A stretch of 64,000 nt of DNA from Bradyrhizobium amphicarpaeae (lineage in GTDB: Bacteria; Pseudomonadota; Alphaproteobacteria; Rhizobiales; Xanthobacteraceae). Positions 8,843 through 18,338 of the stretch are shown one piece after another. The notes below the pieces were generated by a model. That model did not search any database. It saw only the letters and a program-made list of their open reading frames with translations, and was not told where the DNA came from. Made by a program: the position numbers and the translations under genes. Position 1 is the first letter of the stretch, and each line of letters opens with the position of its first letter. The DNA is taken from contig NZ_CP029426.2 in NCBI RefSeq assembly GCF_002266435.3, forward strand, positions 6,106,001 to 6,170,000, read 5' to 3'.

Positions 8843-9115
8843 TCAGAGCATCCCCAACGCCTGCATGTAGGTCTCGAGAATCGTCTCGGCCTCGGCGCGC
8901 TCGTTGGGGTCCTGCTTGCGCATGCGCACGATGGTACGCAGCGCCTTGACGTCGTAGCCGTTGCCCTTGCTCTCGGCATAGACGTCGCGGATGTCGTCGG
9001 AGATCGCCTTCTTCTCTTCCTCCAGCCGCTCGATGCGCTCGATGATGGACTTGAGCTGGTCCTTGGCAAATTTCGTCGCGGGCTCGTCGTCGCGGACGGC
9101 GGCGGAGGTGGCCAT
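8843..9115 (-). CDS. gapR: GapR-type nucleoid-associated protein (DUF2312)
   Basis: The 90-residue protein matches the DUF2312/UPF0335 family almost from end to end: [20 protein letters not shown], then [20 protein letters not shown], then IVRMRKQD and a C-terminal helix ending YMQALGML. In Caulobacter this family (GapR) forms clamps on overtwisted AT-rich DNA and assists replication and transcription elongation. The sequence is charged and helical with no membrane segment. The ATG at 9113-9115 follows a GGGAG ribosome site. The gene is monocistronic. Confidence 0.92.
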   Translation of the reverse strand: MATSAAVRDDEPATKFAKDQLKSIIERIERLEEEKKAISDDIRDVYAESKGNGYDVKALRTIVRMRKQDPNERAEAETILETYMQALGML

Positions 9116-9309
9116 CTAGGTACTCCCAATGGAACTGGCAAAACGAGGTGACGCCGGCATCCACCGCGCGTGCTGGCAAAACCCTTAGGGTTCGTCCCCC
9201 CCGGGTTCAAGCAAGCATCGCGCTCGTCCACAGCGCGCCCACACCTTCCTGCGGCGAGGCCGAGAAAGCTGTTGTGTGATGCGACTCAGGCGTGGCTTCG
9301 CAGGACCGC

Positions 9310-9621
9310 TCAGTGCTCGTGGCTGTGAGGGTGGACCTTCTTCATCGTCTCGAGCTGTTCGGGCGTGGCTGCGCCCTGGTATTTCGACTTCCAGGTCTCA
9401 TAGGGCATGCCGTAGACGGCCTCCCGGCTCTCGTCCTTGCTCAAGGCGACGCCTTGCGCATCGGCGGCCTCCTTGAGCCAATTGGACAGGCAGTTGCGGC
9501 AAAAGCCCGCCAGATTCATGAGGTCGATGTTCTGGACGTCGGTCCGCGCCTTCAGATGTTCGACCAGATGCCGGAAGGCGGCCGCCTCGAGCTCCGTTCT
9601 GGTTTTGTCGTCGATTGCCAT
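9310..9621 (-). CDS. DUF1244 domain protein
   Basis: The 103-residue protein carries the DUF1244 signature: AAAFRHLVEHLKARTDVQNI, then NLAGFCRNCLSNWL, then YGMPYETWKSKYQ. The paired cysteines in FCRNCL suggest metal binding or redox chemistry. The C-terminus HPHSHEH is His-rich, which adds a possible metal site. No function is established for the family. An AAGGGA ribosome site precedes the ATG. Confidence 0.85.
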   Translation of the reverse strand: MAIDDKTRTELEAAAFRHLVEHLKARTDVQNIDLMNLAGFCRNCLSNWLKEAADAQGVALSKDESREAVYGMPYETWKSKYQGAATPEQLETMKKVHPHSHEH

Positions 9622-9787
9622 GGCGATATCCCTTGGGCTGCCCCGGTGCTGGTCACCCTTACGGGATCAGGTGGGTCCTGTCACAGATTTTGCCATATCC
9701 CGGCGCAAACGGACCCGAACCCGGCCTCGGGGCAGTTCCTCGTCCCCTACGCCAAATCGTCAATGATCTGATATAGCTTCCGCGACA

Positions 9788-10387
9788 ATGATCGCCGAAT
9801 CTCCCCGCTCCCCGCTTCGCCTGCTCGCCCGGTTGGTCCCGGTGCTGGTGGTCGCGTTGCTGTGCCTTTGCGCCACCCCGGCCTCCGCCGATTTCCGTCT
9901 CTGCAACAACACCTCAAGCCGGGTCGGCATTGCGCTCGGCTACAAGGACGCCGACGGCTGGACCACCGAAGGCTGGTGGAACATCTCGTCCCGCTCCTGC
10001 GAGACCCTGCTGCGGGGAACGTTGGTCGCCCGTTATTATTACATCTACGCCATCGACTATGACCGCGGCGGCGAATGGTCGGGGCAGGCTTTCATGTGCT
10101 CGCGCGACAAGGAGTTCACCATCCGCGGCACCGAGGATTGCCTCGCGCGCGGCTACGACCGGACCGGCTATTTCGAGGTCGACACCGGCGAGCAGCGGGC
10201 CTGGACGGTGCAGCTCACCGACGCCAACGAGCAGCCGTCGCAGCAGCAGCGTGTGCCCGGCCTGCCGGGTCCCGTTGGCCCTGGCGGCGGGGTTCCGGGT
10301 TTGCCCAATGGCCCGCCCGGTGGTACGCCCCCCGCCGCGCCTGGCCTCCCGCCAGCTCCCTCGCCACCGTCTGGAAATAAGCCATGA
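9788..10387 (+). CDS. DUF1036 domain exported protein
   Basis: The 199-residue protein has a signal peptide (about 1-34, ending ATPASA). The DUF1036 domain follows (35-150): FRLCNNTSSRVGIALGYKD, GWWNISSRSCETLL, an aromatic YYYIYAIDYD stretch and DCLARGYDRTGYFEVDTG. Four cysteines may form disulfides in the periplasm. The last 50 residues are Pro/Gly-rich and probably disordered. Its stop overlaps the pyruvate kinase start (ATGA), so the two are translationally coupled. A functional link to pyruvate kinase is unknown. Confidence 0.85.
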   Translation: MIAESPRSPLRLLARLVPVLVVALLCLCATPASADFRLCNNTSSRVGIALGYKDADGWTTEGWWNISSRSCETLLRGTLVARYYYIYAIDYDRGGEWSGQAFMCSRDKEFTIRGTEDCLARGYDRTGYFEVDTGEQRAWTVQLTDANEQPSQQQRVPGLPGPVGPGGGVPGLPNGPPGGTPPAAPGLPPAPSPPSGNKP

Positions 10388-11820
10388 GGCGTCTTCGCCG
10401 TATCAAGATTCTCGCGACGCTCGGACCGGCCTCCTCAGACCTCGCGATGATCCGCCGCCTGTTCGAAGCCGGCGCCGACCTGTTCCGCATCAACATGAGC
10501 CACACCCCGCATGACAAGATGCGGGAGCTGGTGGCGACGATCCGCAACGTCGAGAGCAGCTATGGCCGGCCGATCGGCATCCTGGTCGACCTCCAGGGCC
10601 CTAAGCTCAGGTTAGGGGCCTTCGCCGAAGGCTCGGTGCAGCTGCAGAACGGCCAGACCTTCACACTCGATTCCGACAAGACGCCCGGCGATGCCAACCG
10701 GGTCAATCTTCCCCATCCGGAGATCCTGGCTGCGCTGCGACCCGGCCACGCGCTGCTGCTCGACGACGGCAAGGTGCGGCTGATCGCGGAAGATACCTCG
10801 AAAGAGCACGCCGTGACGCGCGTCGTGGTCGGCGGCCGGATGTCCGATCGCAAGGGCGTCAGCCTGCCCGATACGGACCTCGCGGTCTCGGCGATGACAC
10901 CGAAGGATCGCGCCGACCTCGAGGCCGCACTGGTCACGGGCGTCGATTGGATCGCGCTGTCCTTCGTGCAGCGCGCCGACGACGTGATCGAAGCCAAGAA
11001 GATGATCCGCGGCCGCGCCGCGGTCATGGCCAAGATCGAGAAGCCGCAGGCAATCGACCGTCTTGCCGACATCCTCGAGGCCTCCGACGCGCTGATGGTG
11101 GCGCGCGGCGACCTCGGCGTCGAACTGCCGCTCGAGCGTGTGCCGAGCCTGCAGAAGCAGATGACGCGGATGGCGCGCCGTGCCGGCAAGCCGGTGGTGA
11201 TCGCAACCCAGATGCTGGAATCGATGATCCAGTCGCCGGTGCCGACCCGCGCCGAAGTGTCCGACGTCGCCACGGCGGTCTATGAGGGCGCCGACGCCAT
11301 CATGCTGTCGGCGGAATCGGCCGCCGGCAAATTCCCGGTCGAGGCGGTCTCGACCATGAACCGCATCGGCGAGGAGGTCGAGCGCGACCCGATTTATCGC
11401 TCCGTGCTCACCGCCCAGCGCCCCCCGCCGGAATCCACTGCGGGCGACGCCATTGCCGACGCCGCGCGGCAGATCGCCGAGACGCTCGACCTTCCGGCCC
11501 TGATCTGCTGGACCTCGTCGGGTTCGACCGCGGTGCGGGTGGCGCGCGAGCGGCCGAAGCCGCCGATCGTGGCGATCACGCCGAACATCACCGCCGGCCG
11601 CCGGCTCGCTGTGGTCTGGGGCGTGCATTGCGTGGTCGCGGAAGATGCGCGCGACCAGGACGACATGGTCAGCCGCGCCGGCCAGATCGCATTCCGGGAC
11701 GGTTTCGTCCGCGCCGGCCAGCGCGTCATCATCGTCGCCGGCGTGCCGCTCGGCATCCCCGGCACCACCAACATGGTGCGCATCGCCTCGGTCGGCCCCG
11801 AGGGCGACGCCAACATGTAG
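10384..11820 (+). CDS. pyk: Pyruvate kinase
   Basis: The 478-residue enzyme converts phosphoenolpyruvate and ADP to pyruvate and ATP at the end of glycolysis. The N-terminus RRIKILATLGPASSD and FRINMSHT are the substrate-binding start of the barrel. The signature AVMAKIEKPQAI (catalytic Lys), DALMVARGDLGVELPLE and ATQMLESMI follow, and the allosteric-type C-terminal domain is complete. The length is normal for bacterial PykA/PykF. The start overlaps the DUF1036 stop by four bases. Confidence 0.97.
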   Translation: MRRLRRIKILATLGPASSDLAMIRRLFEAGADLFRINMSHTPHDKMRELVATIRNVESSYGRPIGILVDLQGPKLRLGAFAEGSVQLQNGQTFTLDSDKTPGDANRVNLPHPEILAALRPGHALLLDDGKVRLIAEDTSKEHAVTRVVVGGRMSDRKGVSLPDTDLAVSAMTPKDRADLEAALVTGVDWIALSFVQRADDVIEAKKMIRGRAAVMAKIEKPQAIDRLADILEASDALMVARGDLGVELPLERVPSLQKQMTRMARRAGKPVVIATQMLESMIQSPVPTRAEVSDVATAVYEGADAIMLSAESAAGKFPVEAVSTMNRIGEEVERDPIYRSVLTAQRPPPESTAGDAIADAARQIAETLDLPALICWTSSGSTAVRVARERPKPPIVAITPNITAGRRLAVVWGVHCVVAEDARDQDDMVSRAGQIAFRDGFVRAGQRVIIVAGVPLGIPGTTNMVRIASVGPEGDANM

Positions 11821-11973
11821 GTCGGCCCAAGGCCCGCCAAACCAAAAAGTGGAAAAACAACCCCATGCAAAGTAGCCGGAGAGCCCGGCGATCTTGCTGC
11901 GGTCTTGCGGAAAAGCTCGCTCGGTCAACGACCTCTGCGCCGTCAGGCCGGCCACTCGCGCGCAGGGCGGATT

Positions 11974-12654
11974 CTACGCCCCAACCAGCGCCTTCGCGGT
12001 CGGCAGCAGCGTCTGCTGCACCACGAGACCCCTGGCGCGTGCGTCCATGACGCCGACGGCACGCAGCGCCAGCAGCGTCACGGTCTGCACCGCGTCGCGC
12101 ATCTTGACGGGATCGTCGAGATTGTCAGGCGCGAGCGGCCCGACCAGGGCTTCGTGCAGCGCGCCGAGCAAGGCGGTGGCGGCGAGCGCGGTGTCCTGCG
12201 CCGGCAGGTGACCGGCGCGCACGGCGGCGTCGATCCTGGCGGCGATCTCGCCGGCAATCTCCCGCCGGCTGGCCAGGCGCGAGGCGCTGACATCGACATC
12301 GACGGGTTCGGCCAGGATGCCCCAGGCCAGCCGCCGCTGCGACAGGGTATGGACCGCGACCGTTGTGACCGCCGCGGCCAGCGCCGTGGATGGCCCCGGC
12401 GCGGCATCGGCCGCCCGGCGGATTGCCGCGAGCTCGTCGCGGGAGACCTCGGCAATGAGTTCGGAGATCAGATCGGCCTTGGAGGGAAAGTAACGGTAGA
12501 CCGTACCCGCCGCGACATTGGCCCGGACTGCGACCGGCGCGATCTGCACCGCCGCCATCCCGCCTTCCGCTGCAGTCTCCCGTGCCGCCGTCAAGATCGC
12601 ACTGCGCCGCGCCGCAAGGCGCTTCACCACTTGATGCGTCCGCCGATAAACCAT
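11974..12654 (-). CDS. TetR/AcrR-family transcriptional regulator
   Basis: From the ATG at 12652-12654 the protein has 226 residues. The N-terminal DNA-binding domain reads RRSAILTAARETAAEGGMAA, then ANVAAGTVYRYFPSKADLI, a typical TetR helix-turn-helix. The ligand-binding C-terminal half is Ala/Leu-rich helix. An upstream in-frame start at 12711 would add 19 atypical residues and is less likely. It is convergent with pyk. The target is unknown, and the gene to its other side is an unlinked pilin. Confidence 0.85.
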   Translation of the reverse strand: MVYRRTHQVVKRLAARRSAILTAARETAAEGGMAAVQIAPVAVRANVAAGTVYRYFPSKADLISELIAEVSRDELAAIRRAADAAPGPSTALAAAVTTVAVHTLSQRRLAWGILAEPVDVDVSASRLASRREIAGEIAARIDAAVRAGHLPAQDTALAATALLGALHEALVGPLAPDNLDDPVKMRDAVQTVTLLALRAVGVMDARARGLVVQQTLLPTAKALVGA

Positions 12655-12881
12655 GGCGCGCTTCCTGTCCCACACGCCGGCCGCACGCCCTGCGGCCAAA
12701 CGCTTCGCCACTCACTTCGATACAAATCGCCCCGCAAGGACTGAACAACTATTCAGAAGGGAACACAAGATGGGAAATGCGTGGAGCGTCAAGACTATCG
12801 GACTGGGGCGCCAGAGCCGTGGCCTGCAAGCCGCACTGTCAGCTTCGTGACGGGCGTTGCCAGCCGCGCCCCCAAAAGAAA

Positions 12882-12906
12882 AGAGCCCCGTCAGGGACGA
12901 GGCTCT
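12882..12906 (-). terminator. Terminator of the Flp pilin gene
   Basis: AGAGCCCCGTC (12882-12892) and GACGAGGCTCT (12896-12906) form an 11-bp stem with one mismatch. On the minus strand the stem is followed by TTTTCTTTT. It lies 24 bp after the pilin stop codon. Confidence 0.8.
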
Positions 12907-12930
12907 CCGAAATTCCCAGTTCGTCCGGTC

Positions 12931-13095
12931 TTACTTGAGGCCGGTCGAGATCGCGGTGAACTTGGTGTTCAGCGTGGTGCCGAGGTTGTTGACGACGGTG
13001 ATGATGGCCAGCGCGATGCCGGCAGCGATCAGGCCGTATTCAATGGCGGTGGCGCCGGATTCGTCCTTCAGGAAACGCGAAACGAGGTTCTTCAT
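12931..13095 (-). CDS. Flp-type (type IVb) pilin
   Basis: The 54-residue protein starts at the ATG complementary to 13093-13095. It has a short basic leader (MKNLVSRFLKDESG), the prepilin cleavage site G/ATAIEY with Glu at +5 and Tyr at +6, and a hydrophobic helix GLIAAGIALAIITVV. These define Flp/Tad pilins, which are processed by a TadV/CpaA peptidase and assembled by a Tad secretion system. No tad/cpa genes lie in the window. It has its own terminator. A 24-residue in-frame extension upstream was discarded because it would bury the leader. Confidence 0.93.
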   Translation of the reverse strand: MKNLVSRFLKDESGATAIEYGLIAAGIALAIITVVNNLGTTLNTKFTAISTGLK

Positions 13096-13389
13096 AGAGT
13101 GCTCCAAATGAGTACACGAGGCTACAACTGATCTGGTCTTTTCGGCTTCCCAGCGCCTCCCGACCATGAACCCGAACGTAGAGGCAAAGAATTGCGCCGC
13201 AGTTAATTCGACTGCGTAAACACCAAGCGGTTTGCGTGTATTCGTCGATGGTAAACTGAAATTGAAAACGATCCGTTAAATTGTCGGGACATGAAACCAG
13301 CGTGACCGCCCGGTTTACCCGAAGTTATGACCGCCCGTGGTCCAATGCCGCTCGCGCGAGCGACAAGAACAACAGGACGACGAGGCGGC

Positions 13390-14880
13390 ATGTCCCTTTC
13401 CTTTGCCAACAGCATCGCGGCGCAGAGCCGCGCGCGAGCGCTGGTGCCGCTGTGCGTCGGTGCCGGCGTCTATCTGTTCTTCCTCTACCTCGGCGACTCG
13501 CGGCTCCAGGACTCCGACTCGTTCTGGCAGGTCAAGATCGGGCAATGGATCCTCGATCACCGCGCCATGCCCACCACCGACTTCTATTCGTTCACGCGCA
13601 CGGGCGCGCCATGGATTTCGACGTCGTGGCTGTCGCAGGTGCTGTTTGCCTATTCCCATGCGCAATTGGACTGGGCGGGCCCCGTCATCCTCACCGCAAT
13701 CGCGGTCGCGATCACGGTCGCGATCCTGGTCTATCTGCTCGACGCGCAGATCGAGGCACCACGCGCCGTGCTGTTCGCGATGCTCGCGCTGCTGCTATCG
13801 ACCCATCACGTGCTGGCGCGCCCGCATATCCTGGCATTGCCGGTCATGGTGGCGTGGGTCGGACTGCTGATGGCAGCTGCCGACCGCAAGAGCGCGCCGT
13901 CCTGGTATTGGCTGCCGCTGATGGCGCTCTGGGCGAATTTGCATGGCGGCTTCGTGCTGGGCCTCGCGCTGATCGGCCCGATCTCGCTCGAGGCTGTCGA
14001 GCATGCCGAGAAGGGACGACGGCTTGCGCTGTTCATGCGATGGGTGTTGTTCGGAATCGGCGCGCTGATTGCGAGCTGCCTCACGCCGTACGGCTGGCGG
14101 ACGCTGCTGGGCGCGACCAACATCCTCGGCCTCGGCGAGCTGCTGTCGCTGATCTTCGAATGGATGCCCGCGAACTTCTCCAGCTTCACCCCATTTGAAG
14201 GCGCCCTGCTCGGCCTGATCGCATTCGGCTATTATCGCGGCCTGGTGCTGTCGGCGCCCCGGATCTTCCTGATCCTGTTCCTGACCTGGGGCGCGCTGAC
14301 CCATGTCAGGAGCATCGAGGCATTTGCCTTCCTGGTGCCGCTGGTGCTGGCAAAGCCGCTCGGCGAGATGTTCCCGCGCCCGGTGCCTGACGCCGCCGAC
14401 GCCGGGCGCTGGCCGGCCCACTATGTCACCGCGCTTGGCGCGCTGATGATCGTGGCGGCGGGCTGGACCTCGACGTCACTCTATTTGGGGCACCACCGCT
14501 TCGCCTTCACGACGACGCATACGCCGGTAGCGGCCGTCGACCTACTCGAGCAACGCAAGGCGCAGCGCATCTTCAATGCCTACCAGTTCGGCGGCTATCT
14601 GATCTCGCGCAACATTCCGGTCTTCGTCGACGGCCGTGCCGAGCTCTATGGCGAAAAATTCGTCATGGACTTCTTCAAGGCGACGGAGGGCAAGAAGCCC
14701 GAATTGCTGCCGCGCCTGCTCGACCAGTACAAGATCGACGCAACGCTTCTGGTTGCCGATGCGCCGGGCCCGCAGATCCTCGACCAGCTCAAGGGCTGGA
14801 AGCGGATCTATACGGACGACGTCGCCGTGATCCATGTGCGAGACCCCGCGGACAGCACCACCGCGACGCCTTCGAAGTGA
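13390..14880 (+). CDS. Polytopic membrane protein, paralog A (GT-C-like)
   Basis: The 496-residue protein has about ten or more membrane segments. The first loop carries DSDSFWQVKIGQWIL and FYSFTRTGAPWIS; the middle holds LARPHILALPVM and LWANLHGGFVLGLALIGP. The soluble C-terminus contains YQFGGYLI and VFVDGRAELYG. This layout, with acidic residues in the first periplasmic loop, resembles GT-C-fold lipid-linked sugar transferases, but no family motif proves it. It is a clear paralog of the gene at 19024-20469, sharing all these blocks. The start ATG at 13390 has GAGG upstream; the longer frame from 13327 looks like a leader artefact. Confidence 0.8.
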   Translation: MSLSFANSIAAQSRARALVPLCVGAGVYLFFLYLGDSRLQDSDSFWQVKIGQWILDHRAMPTTDFYSFTRTGAPWISTSWLSQVLFAYSHAQLDWAGPVILTAIAVAITVAILVYLLDAQIEAPRAVLFAMLALLLSTHHVLARPHILALPVMVAWVGLLMAAADRKSAPSWYWLPLMALWANLHGGFVLGLALIGPISLEAVEHAEKGRRLALFMRWVLFGIGALIASCLTPYGWRTLLGATNILGLGELLSLIFEWMPANFSSFTPFEGALLGLIAFGYYRGLVLSAPRIFLILFLTWGALTHVRSIEAFAFLVPLVLAKPLGEMFPRPVPDAADAGRWPAHYVTALGALMIVAAGWTSTSLYLGHHRFAFTTTHTPVAAVDLLEQRKAQRIFNAYQFGGYLISRNIPVFVDGRAELYGEKFVMDFFKATEGKKPELLPRLLDQYKIDATLLVADAPGPQILDQLKGWKRIYTDDVAVIHVRDPADSTTATPSK

Positions 14881-14981
14881 GACCTGTCTGAGGGCGCCCA
14901 CTCGCAACGGTGAGACGCCCTTCCAAATGCGACGCGGACGCGACCTGGCGCACCGCGTTCAAACCCCGGCAATCCCACGAC

Positions 14982-16544
14982 ATGTCTTCTTTTGACAAGC
15001 CAATCTCGACAATCCCGGCGCGGCCCGGCTCGGAGCGGTCCGTGGCGATCGCGGTTCTGGCAGTGCTGGCGGCCGTCTCGTTTCTTCCGGTGCTGCTGAC
15101 CCCCATTCCCGCGATGGTGGACTACCCCAACCATCTCGCCCGCATGTACATTCTGAGCCAGAACGGCACCCCCCACGCCAATCCGCATTACGAGGTGGCC
15201 TGGGCCTTCTATCCCAACCTTGCAATGGATCTGCTGGTGCCGCAGCTGGCGCGGCTGATGAGCGTCGAGAACGCCACCCGGCTGTTTCTGCTGCTGAGCC
15301 AATTGCTGATCGTCGGGGGCGCGCTGCTGCTGGAATGGACCCGGAAGGGACGGGTCCAGCTTGCCGGCTTCGCTGCGCTCGCTTTCCTTTATTGCCTGCC
15401 GTTCAGCTGGGGCTTCGTGAATTTCGAGTTCGGCCTCGGCCTCGCTCTCTCAGGCATCGCGATCTACCTGTTGCTGGCCGATGGCCCCTGGCCGCTGCGC
15501 TTCGTCGCCAATTTGCTGTTCGTCGCCGCGCTGTATGCGGCGCATTTCTTCTCGCTCGGCATCTACGGCGCGACGCTTGGCCTCTACGAGCTCTCGCGCA
15601 TTCGCCGACAGGGAATAGCGTACCGGGTCGCAGCCGCACGGCTCGGCGCGTTGGCCCTGCCGGCCCTCGTGTTGTTCGGGATCATGCAAATGACCGCGGG
15701 CTCGATCGGAAGCGAAGGGACGAGCTGGTTCTTCGGATTCAAGCCGATCTGGCCGCTGCGTATCCTGAACGGCTACAATCTGACGGCAGCGGCAGCGACC
15801 GGGCTGGCGCTGATGATTGCGTTGCTGTTCGCCGCACGGCGCGGCATCCTCAGGCTCGAGCCGGCCGGGATCTGGCTCGCGGCCGGCTTTGCGCTGCTCT
15901 ACCTCGTTATTCCCTCAAAACTGTTCGGAACCGCGTTTGTCGACCTTCGCGTCATTCCCGCCGCAGCTCTGATCCTGCCGGCCTTCTGCTCGCTGTCGCT
16001 GCCAAGCCGTGCCTGGAGAATGGCCGCGCTCGCCGCGATCAGCGGCATCATCCTGGTCAATCTCGCCGTCGTCCTCGCGGTCTGGCTGCCTTACCGCGCC
16101 GACTATGCGGCGATCATCGCCTCGTTCCACAAGATCGAGCGCGGCTCGCGAGTCCTCGTCGGCAGCACGGGCGACAATGGCGACCCGCCCTTCGCCGACC
16201 TCACCTCGTATCCGATGTATTATGCACCGACGCTGGCCGTGCATTATGCCAACGCGTTCGTGCCTAACCTCTTCACGGAAGCGGGCAAGCAGCCGGTGCG
16301 GCCACGCGCGGACGTGCGCGGTCTCGCCATTCCCTATGGGGGGCCGGTGCCGTCGGAGCTGCTTGCCGCGATCGCGACAGGCCAACCGCCGGCGGGCGTT
16401 CCGCCATTCGTCCGCAGCTGGTACCGCGATTTCGATTATCTCTACGTGCTTGGGCCGCCGGCCGCGAACCCACTGCCTGACCTGCTGGAGGTGCTGGATA
16501 GCTCGGAGCGATTTGTTCTCTACAAGATCCACCGCACGCCATAA
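14982..16544 (+). CDS. Polytopic membrane protein of unknown function
   Basis: The 520-residue protein starts at ATG 14982 and has about eleven hydrophobic segments, beginning VAIAVLAVLAAVSFLPVLLT. The first periplasmic loop contains MVDYPNHLARMYIL, an acidic/aromatic block like that of membrane glycosyltransferases. The C-terminal soluble part has GSTGDNGDPPFADLTSYP and IYLYVLG-like segments. It is unlike the two paralogs around it in sequence but similar in plan. It follows paralog A by 101 bp on the same strand. No enzyme family could be assigned. Confidence 0.72.
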   Translation: MSSFDKPISTIPARPGSERSVAIAVLAVLAAVSFLPVLLTPIPAMVDYPNHLARMYILSQNGTPHANPHYEVAWAFYPNLAMDLLVPQLARLMSVENATRLFLLLSQLLIVGGALLLEWTRKGRVQLAGFAALAFLYCLPFSWGFVNFEFGLGLALSGIAIYLLLADGPWPLRFVANLLFVAALYAAHFFSLGIYGATLGLYELSRIRRQGIAYRVAAARLGALALPALVLFGIMQMTAGSIGSEGTSWFFGFKPIWPLRILNGYNLTAAAATGLALMIALLFAARRGILRLEPAGIWLAAGFALLYLVIPSKLFGTAFVDLRVIPAAALILPAFCSLSLPSRAWRMAALAAISGIILVNLAVVLAVWLPYRADYAAIIASFHKIERGSRVLVGSTGDNGDPPFADLTSYPMYYAPTLAVHYANAFVPNLFTEAGKQPVRPRADVRGLAIPYGGPVPSELLAAIATGQPPAGVPPFVRSWYRDFDYLYVLGPPAANPLPDLLEVLDSSERFVLYKIHRTP

Positions 16545-16650
16545 GCCTCTGTCCGCCCCAAAGCGAGCGGCGCGGCCGGCGTCGGCTCTAACGGCTCCGA
16601 CGCCCCGCATGATCTCCGACATTCCCGCGACGGTGGTCCAGCGCATCCCG

Positions 16651-17076
16651 TCAGCCGGCGAGGACGGCAAGGACCATGCCGTAGACCGAAGAGGCCAGGA
16701 TCATCCCCCATTGCAAGAGATTGCCCGCGGTCCGGAGCGGATTGGGCGTATCGCGCCCCAGGCCTGCCGCCATCGCCAACCTGGATGCCATCAACATCGC
16801 GGCGAGCACCATCAAGGCGATCCGGTGAGCGTGGCTGATCTCCAACAGTAACAGCAGAAGGATCGAGATCGGTACGTACTCTGCAAACTGGGCGTGCCGG
16901 CGAACCGCGACCAACAAGGGAGACGCAGTGCTTTCTCGGCCGATGGCGACGCTTTCGGAACCCAGCCCTAAGCTGACATTGGCCACTCCGCGCTGCCGTC
17001 CGACGGCTACGCTCAGGAAGGCATAGGCGATCGCGAGCACGCTGATCGTTGAAAGTGTGACAGGTACCGCGAGCAT
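16651..17076 (-). CDS. MAPEG-family membrane protein
   Basis: The 141-residue protein has four membrane segments and the MAPEG pattern: an N-terminal helix, R..GVANVSLGLG, R.HAQFAEYVPISILLLLLLE, and a C-terminal pair of helices with R and GR. MAPEG proteins are glutathione-dependent transferases or peroxidases in eukaryotes; bacterial members are mostly uncharacterised. The ATG at 17074-17076 has a GGAGG ribosome site. It is convergent with the preceding membrane protein. Confidence 0.82.
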   Translation of the reverse strand: MLAVPVTLSTISVLAIAYAFLSVAVGRQRGVANVSLGLGSESVAIGRESTASPLLVAVRRHAQFAEYVPISILLLLLLEISHAHRIALMVLAAMLMASRLAMAAGLGRDTPNPLRTAGNLLQWGMILASSVYGMVLAVLAG

Positions 17077-17335
17077 CGACCGCCTCCGTTAGAGATATGC
17101 AGAGAAGACGAATGGCTGGGGGCGTGTTCGACATCGAAGAGGAGATTTTTTCATCGGTTTCATCGCCGGCCCCGCACCAGACCCCGACACGTCACGGATT
17201 GACGGAGAATGCCAAACCCGCTTTTTCGAGTGCTACCTATCGCCCCTGCGGCCCAATCCTTAACGGTTCCGGCAAGGCGACCTTAACCACCGGCGAATAG
17301 ACTTCCGCCCCTGCAACCCAGCCGGAATCTCTCGC

Positions 17336-18331
17336 ATGGCGGCCAATTCCAGATCGATCCGCTACAGCCTCGTCATCCCCGTGTTCAACGAGGAAGCCGT
17401 GCTGCCGGTCCTGCTGCGCCGGCTCGACCTGGTCTTGTCCCGGCTCGACGGGCCTGCAGAAGCGATCTTCGTCGACGACGGCAGCAGCGATTCCAGCTCG
17501 ATCGTGCTCCAGGCGCTCGCCCAGCGCGATCCGCGCTTCCGCTATATCGGCCTGTCGCGGAACTTCGGTCATCAGGTCGCCATCACCGCCGGCATGGATG
17601 CCGCGGAAGGTGACGCGATCATCGTCATGGACGCCGATCTGCAGGATCCGCCCGAAGTGATCGAGCAATTGATCGCGAAGTGGAAGGAAGGCAACGATGT
17701 CGTCCACGCCCGCCGCCTGTCGCGCGAGGGCGAAAGCCGGTTCAAGCGCGCGACTGCACACCTGTTCTACCGGCTGCTCGGCCGGATGTCCTCCGTCGGC
17801 ATCCCCGCCGACGTCGGCGATTTCCGCCTGATCGATCGCAAGGTGCTCGACGCCCTCAGGCAGATGCCGGAGCAGGACCGCTTCGTGCGCGGCATGATCG
17901 CCTGGCTCGGTTTCCGGCAGGCCGAGGTCGCCTTCCACCGCCTCGAGCGCGCAGCAGGCGAGACCAAATACCCGCTGTTCAAGATGGTGCGGCTCGCGAT
18001 GAACGCCGCGCTCGGCTTTTCCGATCTGCCCCTGCGGCTCGCCATCTGGTGCGGATTGACGGTTTCGGGACTGGCTTTGCTGTACGGCGGCTGGGTGATC
18101 CTTTTGTGGCTCAGCCACGACAGCCATCTGGTCACCGGCTGGTCCTCGACGATGGTCGTCGTGTCACTGCTGTGCGGCATCAACATGCTAATGACGGGCA
18201 TCGTGGGGCTTTATGTCGGCCGCATCCATGCCGAGGTGAAACGCCGCCCGCTCTACGTGGTGCAGACGCGCGCCGGCTTCGATCGCAACGAGGCGGCGAT
18301 CGCACCTGCGATCCACGCCGTCAACGAGTAA
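17336..18331 (+). CDS. Family 2 glycosyltransferase with C-terminal membrane helices (GtrB/DPM1-like)
   Basis: The 331-residue protein has an N-terminal GT-A domain: YSLVIPVFNEEAVLP, FVDDGSSDSS, the metal site VMDADLQDPPEVI and the acceptor region DVGDFRLIDRKVL. Two C-terminal membrane helices (about 243-262 and 275-300) follow. This is the polyisoprenyl-phosphate glycosyltransferase type (GtrB, ArnC, dolichyl-phosphate mannose synthase), which charges undecaprenyl phosphate with a sugar at the inner membrane face. Polytopic GT-C enzymes then use such donors, which would fit the neighbours. It is followed after 7 bp by a methyltransferase. Confidence 0.9.
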   Translation: MAANSRSIRYSLVIPVFNEEAVLPVLLRRLDLVLSRLDGPAEAIFVDDGSSDSSSIVLQALAQRDPRFRYIGLSRNFGHQVAITAGMDAAEGDAIIVMDADLQDPPEVIEQLIAKWKEGNDVVHARRLSREGESRFKRATAHLFYRLLGRMSSVGIPADVGDFRLIDRKVLDALRQMPEQDRFVRGMIAWLGFRQAEVAFHRLERAAGETKYPLFKMVRLAMNAALGFSDLPLRLAIWCGLTVSGLALLYGGWVILLWLSHDSHLVTGWSSTMVVVSLLCGINMLMTGIVGLYVGRIHAEVKRRPLYVVQTRAGFDRNEAAIAPAIHAVNE

Positions 18332-18338
18332 CCGGCGC

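Noticed and set aside
12771..12850. A 26-residue frame after the TetR promoter
   Set aside because: Ribosome site too distant and composition not distinctive.
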